Shown: positions 1 to 11,595, counted from the first letter of the stretch. The stretch: DNA of 64,000 nt from Medicago truncatula (GCF_003473485.1 NC_053048.1:40730755-40794754); one strand, 5' to 3'. Made by a program: numbers and translations. The notes: generated by a model not told the origin, from the letters alone.

Positions 1-72
1 CTATTTCTATTGCTTTAATTATCATTTTTTATTCATCAATCTTCACTTTTAAGCATGTATCTATCTTTGTAG

Positions 73-1388
73 GTTTGTGATCAACTAGTGGCTATGTACC
101 AAGAATGCTTAGAAGGTGATTTTAGCTCTATTCAGATTATCAAGGAAGCCAATTCTCGTCGTCTAATGTGGAAACAAGCAAATAACAATTTTGAATTGGA
201 AAACGACCCCTTTATGGAGAAAATGAAGCAAGCCAATCTTACAAAACAAGATCGTATATGTGGGGAAATGCTTAAACATGCAAGGAAAACCCTCTCTCTT
301 AAGAAGAAGAAGAATAAGAAAAAGAAAATCAAGAAAGCTAATCTTAGCCAAACTCGCCTTCTAACACAGAAGGAGGAAACCCCCTCTGTTGAGATTATCC
401 ACGAAGCCAATACTAGCTGTCTTCTAATGCAGAAACAAGAACAGGTTACTGTTTTATTATATAGTCGAACTTAACTTACTCTGTGTCCCCTTTCGTGGGA
501 ATAACAATTTTTGTATTTTTATTTTGAAGGCTAATTCATCGTTTGAGATGGACTATTCTAATCTTCCTATCTCGATCAGAGTGTTTAAAAAAGGGGTTGA
601 TTTTCTTATGGAGAATTTGTGGGTGCGCCATGTCTTCATTCACAAGAAGTGTGGATCCGAATATAGTCACTCCCTAATGCTTCAACAATTTGCTGATTAC
701 ATCCTCTTTTGGTTCACTCAAACCATAAGTAAACAAATTAAATTAATCGCTTACTTAGTTTCTCCTTTTCTTTTTATTTATTCTGATATTATTCTTTCTT
801 TCCTTTGTTTGAAAAAAGAGCCGCTTTCTTTTGATTACATAGAAAGGATACTCAGGAACGAAATGTATTCACTCCCGGTAGCGGTTGATAATGATGATGC
901 TGGTGCTACTAATGCCATCATTAAAGAGGTATATGTCATTTTTTTTTCCTTCGTTTCCAAAATTTATTCTATATTGCTTTTGAATTATATCTTACTCCTA
1001 TAATAAATATTTGGCTCAATTTTATTTTTGGTTCTCCTATTTTCTAAATTCATGATTTTAGTCCTTATATTTAGTTTTTAATGGATTTAGACCCCACACA
1101 TTAGTAGTTTCACAAATTCGGTCCCTCACTTTCCTAATTACAGTAATTTTGAGGGACCAAAAGAGCAGCAATTAAAAAGGTGTAGACCAAATTTGCAAAA
1201 AAATAATTTTGTGTGTGAAGAATGCTTACAATGTCCACTCGTATGTGACTACATAGGTAGCTAAGAAACTCATGGTTATGCATGAAGAATGCTTACAAGA
1301 TAATTTTAGCTCTGTCAAGATTCTCTGGAAGGATAGCTTATCTTGGACGAGCTGCTCAACATCGTTGAATGAAACTACAGGTGAATAG
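73..1388 (+). CDS. TSR2-like (WGG-domain) pre-rRNA-processing protein, 5' partial, possibly a two-unit fusion
   Basis: I read exons 73-444, 530-728, 819-928 and 1257-1380 (or 1257-1388, ending in TAG at 1386). The last three encode, in order, FADYILFWFTQT, then PLSFDYIERILRNEMYSLPV, then VAKKLMVMHEECLQDNFSSV. This matches the order of plant TSR2 proteins (…FSWFTQSKEPLYIDDLE…EEVAEKLMIMHEECLEGNF). TSR2 is known as a small ribosome-biogenesis chaperone. The NEWGG signature appears eroded to HKKCGSEYS. Exon 73-444 begins VCDQLVAMYQECLEGDFSSI, which is the last-exon motif of another TSR2 unit, and continues into a lysine-rich tail with repeated 'ANS/ANL' motifs. An 85-nt T-rich intron (445-529) can join it in frame (CAG to GCT) to the second unit, giving one protein with two units. 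The alternative is two adjacent genes, the second starting at ATG 548 (140 aa). The 5' end lies outside the window. Family assignment is from memory of motifs; the splice model is inferred. Confidence 0.55.
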
Positions 1389-2459
1389 TTTTGGATTGAA
1401 TCCCCATGCCAGTTATAACTTTGTATGCATGATTAATTTGTATTCTGAAGAACATTGATTGAATGAGATGCATGTATCTGGTTATACTTAATAGTTAATG
1501 TATGGCAGTACACCGTGACATTTACGCCTTCTTGAAGTCATAACCGAGCACAACACGACCGTTTGGCTTGTCATATGTTTGTTTTGTTTTGATTTTATTT
1601 GATGTTTGAAAATATGATGCAATTTGCTCAACACTTAGAAGTCTACATAACCGCCTAATTTTGAGAATCTTGCTAAACCGTTTTATTTATAAAAGTAGAG
1701 TTATATGCATGTTGGTTTTAGATTATACTAGCAGTTGTTTTCAATCATTAATTTTTGCTCCATTCATTCAATTTACTTACAAAATTTTGTATGCAATTCT
1801 GATTTAATTTCTAAATTGCACATGTCAGGGCAAAGTAATATCGATTCAGAGATCTTACTGTCAACAGCCCTTGATTTCGGCCGGTAATGTTATTTAGATA
1901 TTGCATTTTTTCAATCCTAAACACGGCAGAACTTAATTAATTTAGCAAATCTCTTTATCTGTTGATAGTTTGCAAGTGATAGCGCATATGTTTTCTTTTA
2001 AAATGCTTCACAGAATCCTTTTTCAACCTCAAAGGTATTCCAAAAAATGTTCTTGGAAGCGAGGAGAAAAAAGTTTGAGAAGCGTGGTTTAACTTTTAAT
2101 ATTATAAAAACGGAATATATCTCCCAAATCAAGAATATATCTAACTCTCTAATGCTTGATCACGATTGAATCGTGACCAAGGATAACATCGCTGTCAAAA
2201 AAGATGACATGAGTTGATATCTGAAGCTAGTCGAGCTACCCTTCATGAAGAAGGGAATAAACCCAAATAACTTGTGTTAATAAAAAAAAAAAGTTAATCT
2301 TAAAACTAGAAACATCATATACTCACATTTTTTTAATTTGTTGTGGTATATGTATGGCAGGTGATGTGATTAATTTATATTTTTTTTTTTGTATATTCTT
2401 CTCGAGGTCATATATGTTTTATTCCGTATAAAATCTAAGATATTCGAAGTATAATCCCT

Positions 2460-3030
2460 GTTAAAAAATACACCAGCCCCTCCTCTCAACATTGCCACGT
2501 AATCATTTTTATTGACATTGTATCCACATAATTAGTGATTCATAATATTCATTATTTTTATATTATTATTTTATTGTATATTAATCTTATTGTCCATTTT
2601 GTATTATGCAGGTATTGAAGAATGCGCTATTTTAAAACTTAAAACGTTTTCTTAGTATATGTTGTAATGATCAAATTTTTAGTATTTTATTTATCGTACT
2701 CGCTTGTGGAGTGCCCTGTTTTGTACATATTTGAATTATCTGAAACATGTTATAATTTAGGTTGTTTTAACTCAATGTTACTTTACATTTTTATTATTTT
2801 GTCAATCGAGATGCTCTGTCGAAAATTTTTGGTCTTTTTTTTTCTAATATAACACATCCATTGAAAAGATAGACGCCTCAAAACATAAGTCTCCACATGT
2901 CTTCACAAGGTATATGAATAACAACATTTTTTGTCATGAAAAAAAAAATGAGAGGAGCAACCTTTAAATAATTCCGAAGGATAAAGGTAATTGAATTTGA
3001 ATGTAATAGTTGCTTTTGAGTAGAATTGAC
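2460..3030. repeat. First copy of a duplicated block (partner 4495-5090)
   Basis: The two blocks are collinear over roughly 570-600 bp, for example CAACATTGCCACGTAATC with CAACATTGCCATGTAATC, and CTCAAAACATAAGTCTCC in both. The offset is about 2.03 kb. Each lies downstream of a TSR2-like coding unit, so the duplication included the gene and its 3' flank. Copy 2 lacks exons 2 and 3 of copy 1. Confidence 0.85.
2612..2655 (+). CDS. Candidate terminal exon of the first TSR2-like gene
   Basis: A pyrimidine-rich stretch and TTATGCAG precede a short open stretch encoding (G)IEECAILKLKTFS and TAG. If the third TSR2 exon is spliced at 1380 (CTACAG/GTGAAT, phase 1), this exon continues in frame. The matching block near 4640 in the second TSR2 copy encodes RIEESTILELKTFS with the same phase and the same stop, so the frame has survived divergence of the duplicate. 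The intron would be about 1.2 kb. It could also be 3' UTR. Confidence 0.3.
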
Positions 3031-4079
3031 TTTGTTTCTCATATTGATTATATCTAGAGGTTGAAAATCGGTGCTTTTGATTCTATAAGCAATTTTTACT
3101 TTTAAATTATTGTTCAACTCAATTTTACATGTATTTAAATATAAATTGCTTTGCACTTAATTTAATTTTAACTAGAATCAATTTATAAAATATATTTACT
3201 TGATTTATGATGCTGTAAAACCAAACATACATAAAACACTATTCCCAGCATCACATGGGTGAGGTGAGACATGTTTTTATTTTTAACATTTCATTAAAGA
3301 AAGGTTATTCTTGTTACAACAATTTATAAGTAATCATTCTCTTATCTATCATATTTTTCTCTATTTTCTTCTTATTTCATTGAACTATATGAAACTCTAT
3401 AGCCTCCCTCATGTTTTTTAGAAAGAAATTCTATAGTCCCTCGAAGTATTTTGTTTTTTTTTAGCTAAATGTTATATTATATAAATCAATCTATGTAAAT
3501 TAATCACATGTGTATGGTGTAGTTTAGTGGTGAAGGCGTACCCTATTCAGGTGGGGAACATGGGTTTGATCCTTGTTTTGCTCATTTTAACTTTTCAATT
3601 ATACTCAAAAAGTTACTCCTGACTCCGCCATTGATGCAGACCTGCAAAAACTTATGCCACATTGATTTTGTGCCAAATCCGCCGATTGTATATATACTTT
3701 AAATTTAAACTAACTTATATATCAAATAACTTAAAAATACACTATTTTTATGTTATAAATATACTTTTTTTGTGTAATTTTTAAAAATTTAATTTAAAAT
3801 AACAATTTTATTATTATTTTTATAAATACGTTAATTTTCCACAAATGTATCACACTCCGCCATTGATATGATCATTTTCAAAATTAAAACCTGGAAACCC
3901 TAATGATCGATCAATTGCTTGTCGTTCTCCTTTCATTTATCTGATCTGCCTTGAATCCTTGGTTCTTTTGGAAGGTAATATTTTTCCCTGCTCTCGTTCT
4001 TTGTATGATGCATGGTTGAAGTTTGTTTTTATATCGATGCATAGAATAATAATGAATTATGTGTTTTGTTAATTCTCAG

Positions 4080-4683
4080 ATGGAAGGTTGTTCTAATGAT
4101 GTGCAAGGTTCAGAAGAGGATTCAATGAAAGTATTGAGGAAAGGGATTAGTTTGAGTATGAATTCATGGTGGCTGATTCGAGGAAGGGCTCAACAGCCCG
4201 AGCTAAGACTCAACAGCCTTTATGACCGCCTTTTTTCTTGTTTCTTTCCATCCAAAGACTTGCCTTCTGCAAAAATTGCACTCAAGGCACAACTTACTTC
4301 TTTCCTTCCACTTCCTCCTTGTGATAACAGTGTGGCACGTCATATCTTCATTCACAAGAAGTGTGGCTCTGAATATAATTACTCCAAAATGCTTCAACAA
4401 TTTGCTGATTACATCCTCTTTTGGTTCACTCAAACCCTAAGTAATAAACAAATTAAAAAATAGAATTTAGTCCTTCGTATATTCGTCTGTCGTTTGCAAC
4501 ACTAGCCCCTACTCTCAACATTGCCATGTAATCATTTTTATTGACATGGCATCCACATGTTTAGTGATTCATAATATTCATTATTTTTATATTATTATTT
4601 CATTTATATTATTCTTATTGTCCATTTTTTATTATGCAGGAATTGAAGAAAGCACTATTTTAGAACTTAAAACGTTTTCTTAG
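4080..4683 (+). CDS. TSR2-like protein, second copy, shortened
   Basis: A probable leader exon (about 3900-3975) ends at GGAAG/GTAATA, and the intron ends at TTCTCAG directly before ATG 4080. Coding exon 4080-4440 starts MEGCSNDVQGSEEDS and includes KVLRKGISLSM, like the QEGISLVLSRW start of TSR2, then HIFIHKKCGSEYNYSKMLQQ and FADYILFWFTQT, nearly identical to the first copy. A donor (CCTAA/GTAATA) and an acceptor at 4639 join it in frame to 4640-4683, giving a protein of about 134 aa. The part matching KEPLYIDDLE and the MHEECL exon is missing, so about half the family domain is absent and the product is probably not a functional TSR2. There is also an insertion of about 40 residues (from RGRAQQPELRL on) relative to usual TSR2. 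Alternative reading: the ORF runs on to a stop at 4461. Confidence 0.5.
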
Positions 4684-5090
4684 TATATGTTGTAATGATC
4701 AAATTTTTAGTATTTTATTTATCGTATTCGTTTGTGGAGTGATCTGTTTTGTACTTGAATTATCTTAAATATGTTATAATTTAGGTTGTTTTAACTTAAT
4801 GTTGACTTTACACTTTTTTATGATTTTAACAATCGAGATGGTCTCTCGAAAATTCTTGCTCTTTTTATTTTTTTTGCTAATATAACACATCTATATATTG
4901 AAAAGATTGGACGCCTCAAAACATAAGTCTCCGTATATGTCTTCACAATGTACAAGAATACAACAATAAAAACAACATTTTTTTCGTCATGAAAAAAAAC
5001 GAGAGGAGCACCCTTTAAATAATTCCGAAAGATAATTCAAAAAGGTAATTAGATTTGAATGTAATGGTTGCTTTTTAGTAGAAGAACATT
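4495..5090. repeat. Second copy of the duplicated 3' flank
   Basis: Partner of 2460-3030. It carries the conserved candidate terminal exon, the ATGTTGTAATGATCAAATTT string and the CATAAGTCTCC string in the same order. It ends about where similarity to 3030 is lost. Confidence 0.85.
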
Positions 5091-5099
5091 TCTTTTTAA

Positions 5100-5870
5100 G
5101 CCTCCAAAATCGTCAAAGGTCTCCTAAAATACCGAATTTGCCATTTTATACAACATCGGGTAGATATATATCGAACAAGTTAGGAAGATAACTACTGGAT
5201 GCTCAAATTACCTTATTTACAATATCGGGTAGATATAGACCGGATAAGTTAGGGACATATCTTCCGAATGGCATGGTACGAGAGTTATATAGGACATAAC
5301 ACAATTTTGGTACTTTTATTTCCTCTTTTACACTCGACTTGAATTTTATTCTATACCTTACGATTTTGGGTTTTTCCATCACAATCATGCAACAAACGGT
5401 GTTAATCTATTGCGATCAATTATCGAGTAAATTGTATTTCTTCCTATCACATTGAAGTCTGCATAATTTTCATTGTTTTTTTCACACTTTTTACACAAAT
5501 ATGCGTCATGTAGTTACGTACATAACTACTTCGGTAGTTATATACCAGAAGTGTTTTTTTTTATTTTTTTTTTAAAAATTTCAACATTTTACACATTTTG
5601 TTTTCTTCTGTATGCATAGATATGGTTGAACTTGCTGTTGTTCAAAATCCGTATCAAGAGATATATTCAGTCAAAAATTAAGTGGAGATTTTATCATATC
5701 TTTGGAGATAATTCTAACGTAGCTCTTACCATAAGGATACACACATAATGATTTCAGAAAGAAAGAAGGGTAAAATGGCAAATTGCAAATTCATACCGAT
5801 TTTATACCCGATGTGTTGTATAAAATGGCAATCAATGACTTTGAGCAATTGCAAATTCAATAAATGACTT
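5100..5870. mobile_element. Degenerate element with long inverted ends
   Basis: GCCATTTTATACAACATCGG near 5141 is the reverse complement, with a small gap, of CCGATGTGTTGTATAAAATGGC near 5809-5830. ACAATATCGGGTAGATATAG near 5220 repeats part of the left arm (TCGGGTAGATATA) directly. No transposase is visible between the arms. Probably a nonautonomous DNA transposon; class not determined. Confidence 0.45.
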
Positions 5871-6010
5871 TGTCGTCGTTAACGTTTCAGATATGAAGAC
5901 AAGAATACTCGGGAGACTTGTATAGAGTCATATTTGTAGGTGTATGTATTATACCGTTTTATGCTATTAACATAGCTGCTGTAAATTTGTATCGATATAC
6001 TTTATCAAAT

Positions 6011-6148
6011 TAAATGAATGACTATCGTTTATTTTTGTAAAATCTTTTAACATTTGGCTAAAATTTTTTATATCCAACAAACAATTGAATGGATGACTAT
6101 CGTTTATTTTTGTAAAAAAAAAAACACTTTTAACATTTGGCCAAAATT
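6011..6148. repeat. Two-unit tandem repeat, period about 75 bp
   Basis: GACTATCGTTTATTTTTGTA occurs at 6020 and again at 6095, each followed by TTTTAACATTTGGC and AAAATTT. The array directly abuts the truncated LINE on its left. Confidence 0.8.
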
Positions 6149-7240
6149 TGTTCTATCGAATTTGCATTGAACAAGTCATAAACAATGACCATCTGCGCAG
6201 ACCTGGGTATTGGAGTGGCATATGGAGATTGAAAGTGCCACCAAAAGTCATGAATTTAGTATGGAGAATTTGCAGAGACTGTTTTCCAACTAGGGTGAAG
6301 CTGCGAAGTAGGGGTGTCAATTGTCCGTCGGGTTGTGTTAGGTGTGAAGACCCCCATGAAGATAGTTATCATATTCTCTTTCATTGCCCAAGATCAATCG
6401 ATATTTGGCAGATAGCTAACATGTGGCACTTGATCTCTCCGTCCCTAAATCAGTTTGACAATGCTCCTGATATCATCTTCAACTTGTTGCAAAGATTGTC
6501 AGCAACTCAAATTGAGATCATTGTCACTATAATGTGGAGCATCTGGAAAGCGAGAAATCTCAAGTTATGGCAACAGGTGTCTGATTCAAATGTTACCATT
6601 ATGGAAAGAGCAAAACATCTTGTTGATGGTTGGAGAAATGCCAACTGAAAGCAAGCTCATATAAGGACAGACAACTCAGCTTCCCTTCCGAGTTCTTCAA
6701 ATTTCAACGAGGATGCAAACCTCAGATGGAGGAAATCAAGAAGTGGCAAATATAAATGTAACGTCGACGCCTCTTTTCCTAACATAACAAATAAGGTAGG
6801 CTTTGGAATGTGCATCCGAGATTCGGATGGGAACCATGTCCGCTCTAAAACCATGTGGTTTACTCTAGTTTGCTCTGTCGATGTTGGGGAGGCCATGGCG
6901 TTACATCATGCGATTCAGTGGATACATGAACTTCAACTCTCAAATGTTGATTTCGAGGTTGACTCAAAACGAGTAGCTGATTATTTCAACAATGGTCGTG
7001 GAGATGTCACCGAGTTTGGTTCCATTATAGATAATAGTTTACAATTTTGTAACACTTATTTAACAAACTCTCATGTCAAGTTTATTAAGAGACAAACAAA
7101 TGAGGTTGCACATACGTTTAGCTAAGGTAGCCACATCTAGTACTAGCTTCCAGATCTTTGATGATATTTCAACATGTATTTCCAATCTGATTTTTAATGA
7201 AATGATGTAATTTACTTTCTCTAAGAAGAAAAAAAAAATC
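6148..7240 (+). pseudogene. 5'-truncated LINE (non-LTR retrotransposon) remnant: zf-RVT and RNase H
   Basis: One reading frame runs 6148-7125, interrupted only by TGA at 6646-6648. Its first part is a zf-RVT domain: YWSGIWRLKVPPKV, WRICRDCFPTRVKLRSRGV, then CVRC and HILFHC as the Cys/His ligands. After the stop, in the same frame, is an RVT_3-type RNase H: KYKCNVDASF, GFGMCIRDSDG, EAMALHHAIQW, FEVDSKRVADYF and RQTNEVAHTFS. These carry the expected Asp-Glu-Asp acidic residues, but the terminal Asp/His region is short. The 3' tail (TTAATGAAATGATG followed by a run of A at 7229-7238) is typical of plant L1-like elements. The reverse transcriptase and endonuclease portions are absent, so this is a dead 5'-truncated insertion. 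Confidence 0.85.
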
Positions 7241-7455
7241 ATAACCAACTTAACTGGTGGTTACAAACCTTGTATTTTCAATCAATATATTTCAAGAATT
7301 TTCTAAAGGTTTTTTTTTTTTTTTTTTATGAAAAAATCACAACCATTGGATTAAACCACATAAAACCCCATCAAACGACCCTCATTTCCCACCAATTTCA
7401 TTTCCTCCTCTTCAACTCAATTCGCCAATCGCCACCTTACCCTTATCTTCTTCCG

Positions 7456-10400
7456 ATGGCCACCGTCCTCCGAACTCCCACATTCCGGCCATCCCCAACC
7501 CTTCTCACCACCGCCGCCACATCTTCCAATCACTCCAGAACCTCACGCGTTTCCGTCGCATCCTCCAGAAGAAGACCTTCACCACTTAAATCCCACCGGT
7601 TCAGTTCAATTCCCACCCTCCGGTTCGCGAAGTTAGTACCATTTGCTTTTGACGGAGATACCGAGGCACCGCAAGTTCAAGATTCACCTGAGGTTCAGGT
7701 TCTGGTAAGTCTTCTAATGTATTTTTGTTTTGTGAATACTTAATTTGTTCACTACTTAGTTGAATTTTACTTTTAGATTGTAAATTTCTGTTCAAAGTTT
7801 GTGTTTTCCGTGTGCATAGTTGTTAATTAGAAAAGGGTTTATTCGAATTTTGAAGTTGTATTTGTTTCTGCAACAGAATCAACTATTAGGTTAAGCTTTG
7901 GTTCTGTTTTCAGTAGTTTTGTATTTGTTTGGATTCACAACATTTTTCGTTTGTTTTCAATTTAATTACAAAAGTGTCACTTGTTTTGAGACATAGTTTT
8001 AAATTGTGTTTAATTTGCAAACTTTGATATTGCGAGAAATAGTAGGGAAATGCAGCTGATGCAGCCGCAATTGCAGTTGTGATACCGTTGCCGGGGGCTC
8101 TAAAACCTTTATTTTACAGCCGCGATTGCAGTTGCAGACTGCAAATTAAAACCATGGTTTTAGACTTGTTTTTCCGTGTCTTTTGCTACAAAACTTCGAG
8201 AACAAGAAACAAATTGGATAATAGAAAAGGTTTTTGTAATTAAAACAGACAACGGGAAACGAAAAAATTAAAATCAAAGGGGGAATATGTTTTTTCTGGT
8301 CATTTGCTCTCTCTTTCTTTCTATATTGGTTTGTCTTTTTGTATTGTTGTTTTTATTGCATTGGCTATCCTGTAGTGTAAGGTGTCTGAGTGCAATGCAT
8401 GGTTTAAATTTTGAATTGGGTGTAGATGTGATGTGAGGGTAGAATCTAGGTAGGTTACTACTCCCTCCATTTTTTTCTTTTTCTTTTGATGTTTTCGAAC
8501 TTCAACTATATTCCAAAATATTTTATGTTTTAGTATATTTAATATTTTTTTCCCAAGTTTACCCTTGTTGAAAAACACACCATAAAACTATTAAAGGAGT
8601 TGTGACCTTCAGCTTATCACATGTGAGTTTAATCATAAATAAGGATATTTTAGTCCAATACATACCAATATTTCTATACTTTAATTACTCCTTAAGACTT
8701 GTGCCAAGAGCTAAAACGTCAAAAGATAAAAAACAGAGCGAGTAACTGTTAGCAAAAAGTAGAGAAGGGTCTGGAGGAGAAAGTAACATAAAAATGACTT
8801 CTTTTTCTGGTGTAACTGTCCTGTAAAGAAGACAATTTGGCTTTTATAGTGCAAGCTAAGACCTTTCAGACTCCATGACCTTCCAACGTAGTGCACGCTT
8901 GTTTGAGCTTGATTTTTTGAGAAATAATTTTTGTTTTTGAACTGAAACTTGTTGTCTAATCATTAAGATTTTGAATTCAAATTCTTTATAGTTATACATG
9001 ATTTTTGATTGAATATTATGACAACTTTCTGTCATTGTTTAATTTATGTAAGTGTTTCATCTCTAGTCTCCATTTAATGGGAAAAGGCTTTGATGGTTGT
9101 TGTTTTCTTTGTTGTAACTGTTTTTTTAAAGTGCTGACAAAAAAAAAGTCATGATTATTTCCTGTAATAAGCTAATCCAAAGATGCATCCAATCTCCTAG
9201 AAATTCCAAACTGGAAATATAGAACTACAAAGTTTTAGGTACAACCTAAAAGAAACCAAGTTACAAGGGAACAACTCCTGAATCGTAGTCCTTAGCACTT
9301 ATTACCAACGCCAGCCCATTAGCATCATGAGTCCTCGGGGGGCTTACAAGTACTAGATAACTATAACACTTAATTAACATGATACTAAGTTAAAGTATTG
9401 CCCATAGACAGAAACCACATATAAATTACAAGATTTTGGAAATATAAATATTCCACAAATTGTTATATTCATTTTCACTTCCACTATATCTGCTACTCTC
9501 CCTCCATAAGTTTACTTGAACTCTCTGTTAACAACCTTGAAAGAAAGTACGCAATGATGTTTGGTATTATTTTATCTCTATATAATTTAATTGATTTCCA
9601 TCTCTCAATATCTTTTCAGTTTTTTTGCCAAAAATATTGTGTTTGTATATCATTCACTTCTTATCGTTATCATCGTATCTCTTGTTCTTCCTAATTTAGA
9701 GACATTTTAAATTGCATGAAGCCTTAGTTAAAGCTTATTTGTGACTGTTAAATTTTATATCTTCCGGCATTTGAATTTTGAGTAACTCAAACAAAGGAAA
9801 TAGTTGGGTCAATAATTTGAAGTTTTTATTATTACTATTATTATTGTTGTTGTTGTTATTATTATTAGTATTATTTTGTTGTTGGTGTTGTTATTTGTGT
9901 TGTTTTTTTAATTATTATTATTATTATTCTATTTTTTTTTTTTTGTGGAAATTGAAGTTTTATCGTAGTTCCTTGTTTGTGTGTTAATTTGCTGGTACAC
10001 CAATTCAACAGGACTCTACAGATGGTGCTGCTGATGTGGAGGAGAGTACAGGCGATGATGAGGTCAGCGACGCTGGTGAAATACCTGCTTCACCTCTGAT
10101 AGTATTACTTCAGTCATACAAAGAAGCATTAGCTAATAATGATTCAGTCAAAGTTGCTGAGTTGGAATCATCATTAAAATCCATTGATGATGAGATAGTA
10201 GGTCTTGAAGGGAAAATAGCTTCCTTATCCGAAGAGTTATCAATAGAAAAAGATCGAAAACTAAGGATCGGTGCAGATTTTGACAATTATCGGAAGAGAA
10301 CCGATAGAGACCGCCTTTCACTGGTCACAAATGCTCAAGGGGAAGTTGTGGAGAGTTTGTTGCCTGTATTGGATAATTTTGAGAGAGCTAAAGCTCAGAT

Positions 10401-11595
10401 CAAGGTGGAGACAGAGGGAGAGGAGAAAATAAACAACAGCTATCAAAGCATATATAAGCAGTTCATTGAAATTCTAAACTCACTTGGAGTTGAGCCAGTG
10501 GATACGGTTGGAAATCCCTTTGATCCAATGGTAAGTTAATCAAAAATTTCAATTTATAGTTTGAGTTCAATTTCAAATATATCCTTCTTTCTTTCTTTCT
10601 ATATAGAGAAAATCTTATTATCATGCAGGTGATAATGGTTTTTCCGTAATGAAGCTGATAATAGTGCACTTAACCTTTTATATTTACATTGTCTTAGTAC
10701 CTGTCTTTCAATATTGTTGGCGATCAATGTTTTTGGTGGATTGTTTGTAGACACTTTACAGTTACACTAATGTTCTCTTTGCCTTATGAAGTATAATTTT
10801 TGCCATCTTTGAATTATTGCAATATGTTTTCCCATTCTCTGAAAAATCTCTTAACTTTGTTTTAATATTTTGACCGACCTCTTTCGTTTATATTTTTGGC
10901 ATAATGCTGTCATCTATGATTTATGCAGGGGCGCAAACCAGTTGGCTCGAAATTCAATCGTGTACTTGCTGAACTTTTTCAAACACTATATCAAGTTTCT
11001 TCAGGTTTCCTGAAGACCTGGAAACACTTTTAACTCTTAGCAATTCTCGATTGTTTCGAGCCAACTTGGTGAGTTTAAGAATGAGTCACAAAGTCGAGAA
11101 AAAAGTAGGCTTTGTAGCAATGTCTCACAAATGTGTATAAGAATACGAACACATGTTCTTAGTTAAAGAATTATTTTCAATTGGATCCTTGTAAGATGAT
11201 TTGACTCACAGTTTTGCCTCAGCTACTGCCTCAAATGAAACCTTTGGTGCTTGGTCTTTTTTTCATCAATATTTTTACACGTTTCTTAAGATATAGGAGA
11301 TTGATAATCTTGATCATTTTTTCTGATAACTATGTTTTTACTTTACTTGTAAAAGCTACATGAAGCAATTATGCGTGAGGATTCTGATGAATTTGAAGAT
11401 GGTATCATACTTCAAGAATTCAGAAAGGGTTTTAAACTTGGTGACCGCCTCTTACGTCCATCAATGGTGAAGGTATCAGCTGGTCCAGGACCTGCAAAGC
11501 CGGAACAAGAAGTACCACAGGAAGAAGAAGTCACCAATGAAACTTCCCAGGACAGTAAAGATAATGATGGCAACACAGAAACAGAGTCTGCTTGA
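7456..11595 (+). CDS. CGE: Chloroplast GrpE, nucleotide exchange factor for Hsp70
   Basis: Exons 7456-7704, 10012-10530 and 11356-11595 join in phase 0 at both junctions and encode 335 aa. Residues 1 to about 65 are rich in Ser, Thr, Pro and Arg with few acidic residues, as in a chloroplast transit peptide. An acidic linker follows, then the GrpE long helix (ESSLKSIDDEIVGLEGKIAS, KDRKLRIGADFDNYRKRTDR) and the four-helix and beta-wing region (VVESLLPVLDNFERAKAQI, NPFDPM/LHEAIMREDSDEFE, GFKLGDRLLRPSMVKVS). The C-terminus is Glu/Pro-rich and ends at TGA 11593. Family knowledge: GrpE releases ADP from stromal Hsp70 during protein import and folding. The long first intron (2.3 kb) carries a MITE and a microsatellite; the second holds an imperfect hairpin. 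The plastid location is inferred from the N-terminus; a mitochondrial form is less likely. Confidence 0.93.
8458..8745. mobile_element. Stowaway-like MITE in GrpE intron 1
   Basis: The left end TACTCCCTCC with TTTGATGTTTTCG is mirrored by the right end AAAACGTCAAAAG ... GAGCGAGTA. The CTCCCTCC terminus and a TA at each edge fit Tc1/mariner-type Stowaway elements. About 285 bp, no coding capacity. Confidence 0.65.
9823..9935. repeat. (TTA/TTG)n compound microsatellite in GrpE intron 1
   Basis: Imperfect runs of TTA and TTG triplets followed by poly-T. The poly-Leu ORF across it is an artefact of this composition. Confidence 0.9.
10935..11072. repeat. Imperfect hairpin in GrpE intron 2
   Basis: AGTTGGCTCGAAA near 10940 pairs with TTTCGAGCCAACT near 11054-11066. 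Pairing continues through CAATCG/CGATTG and TTGCT/AGCAA, with a loop of about 70-80 nt. Size and shape would suit a plant miRNA precursor or a small MITE. I do not recognise a known miRNA in either arm. Confidence 0.5.

Larger units (their letters stand above)
1389..3900. other. Intergenic/intronic stretch without a clear gene
   Basis: Very AT-rich. From about 2460 to 3030 it is the first copy of a block repeated at 4495-5090. At 3525-3640 there is a tRNA-like string (TAGTTTAGTGGTGAAGG, then GGGTTTGATCC) followed by CTGACTCCGCCATTGATG, and 3851 has CACTCCGCCATTGATATG. The CCGCCA(T/C)TG ends resemble the common plant 'CAGTGGCGGA' transposon terminus, also seen at 31516. No coding signal beyond the short candidate exon. 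Confidence 0.5.

Noticed and set aside
9778..9987. 69-codon poly-leucine ORF resembling a membrane segment
   Set aside because: It is the translation of a (TTA/TTG)n microsatellite in a GrpE intron, with no homologous exon.
7456..11595. Bacterial contamination suggested by GrpE
   Set aside because: The gene has two plant-type introns and a transit peptide, and is flanked by plant repeats.
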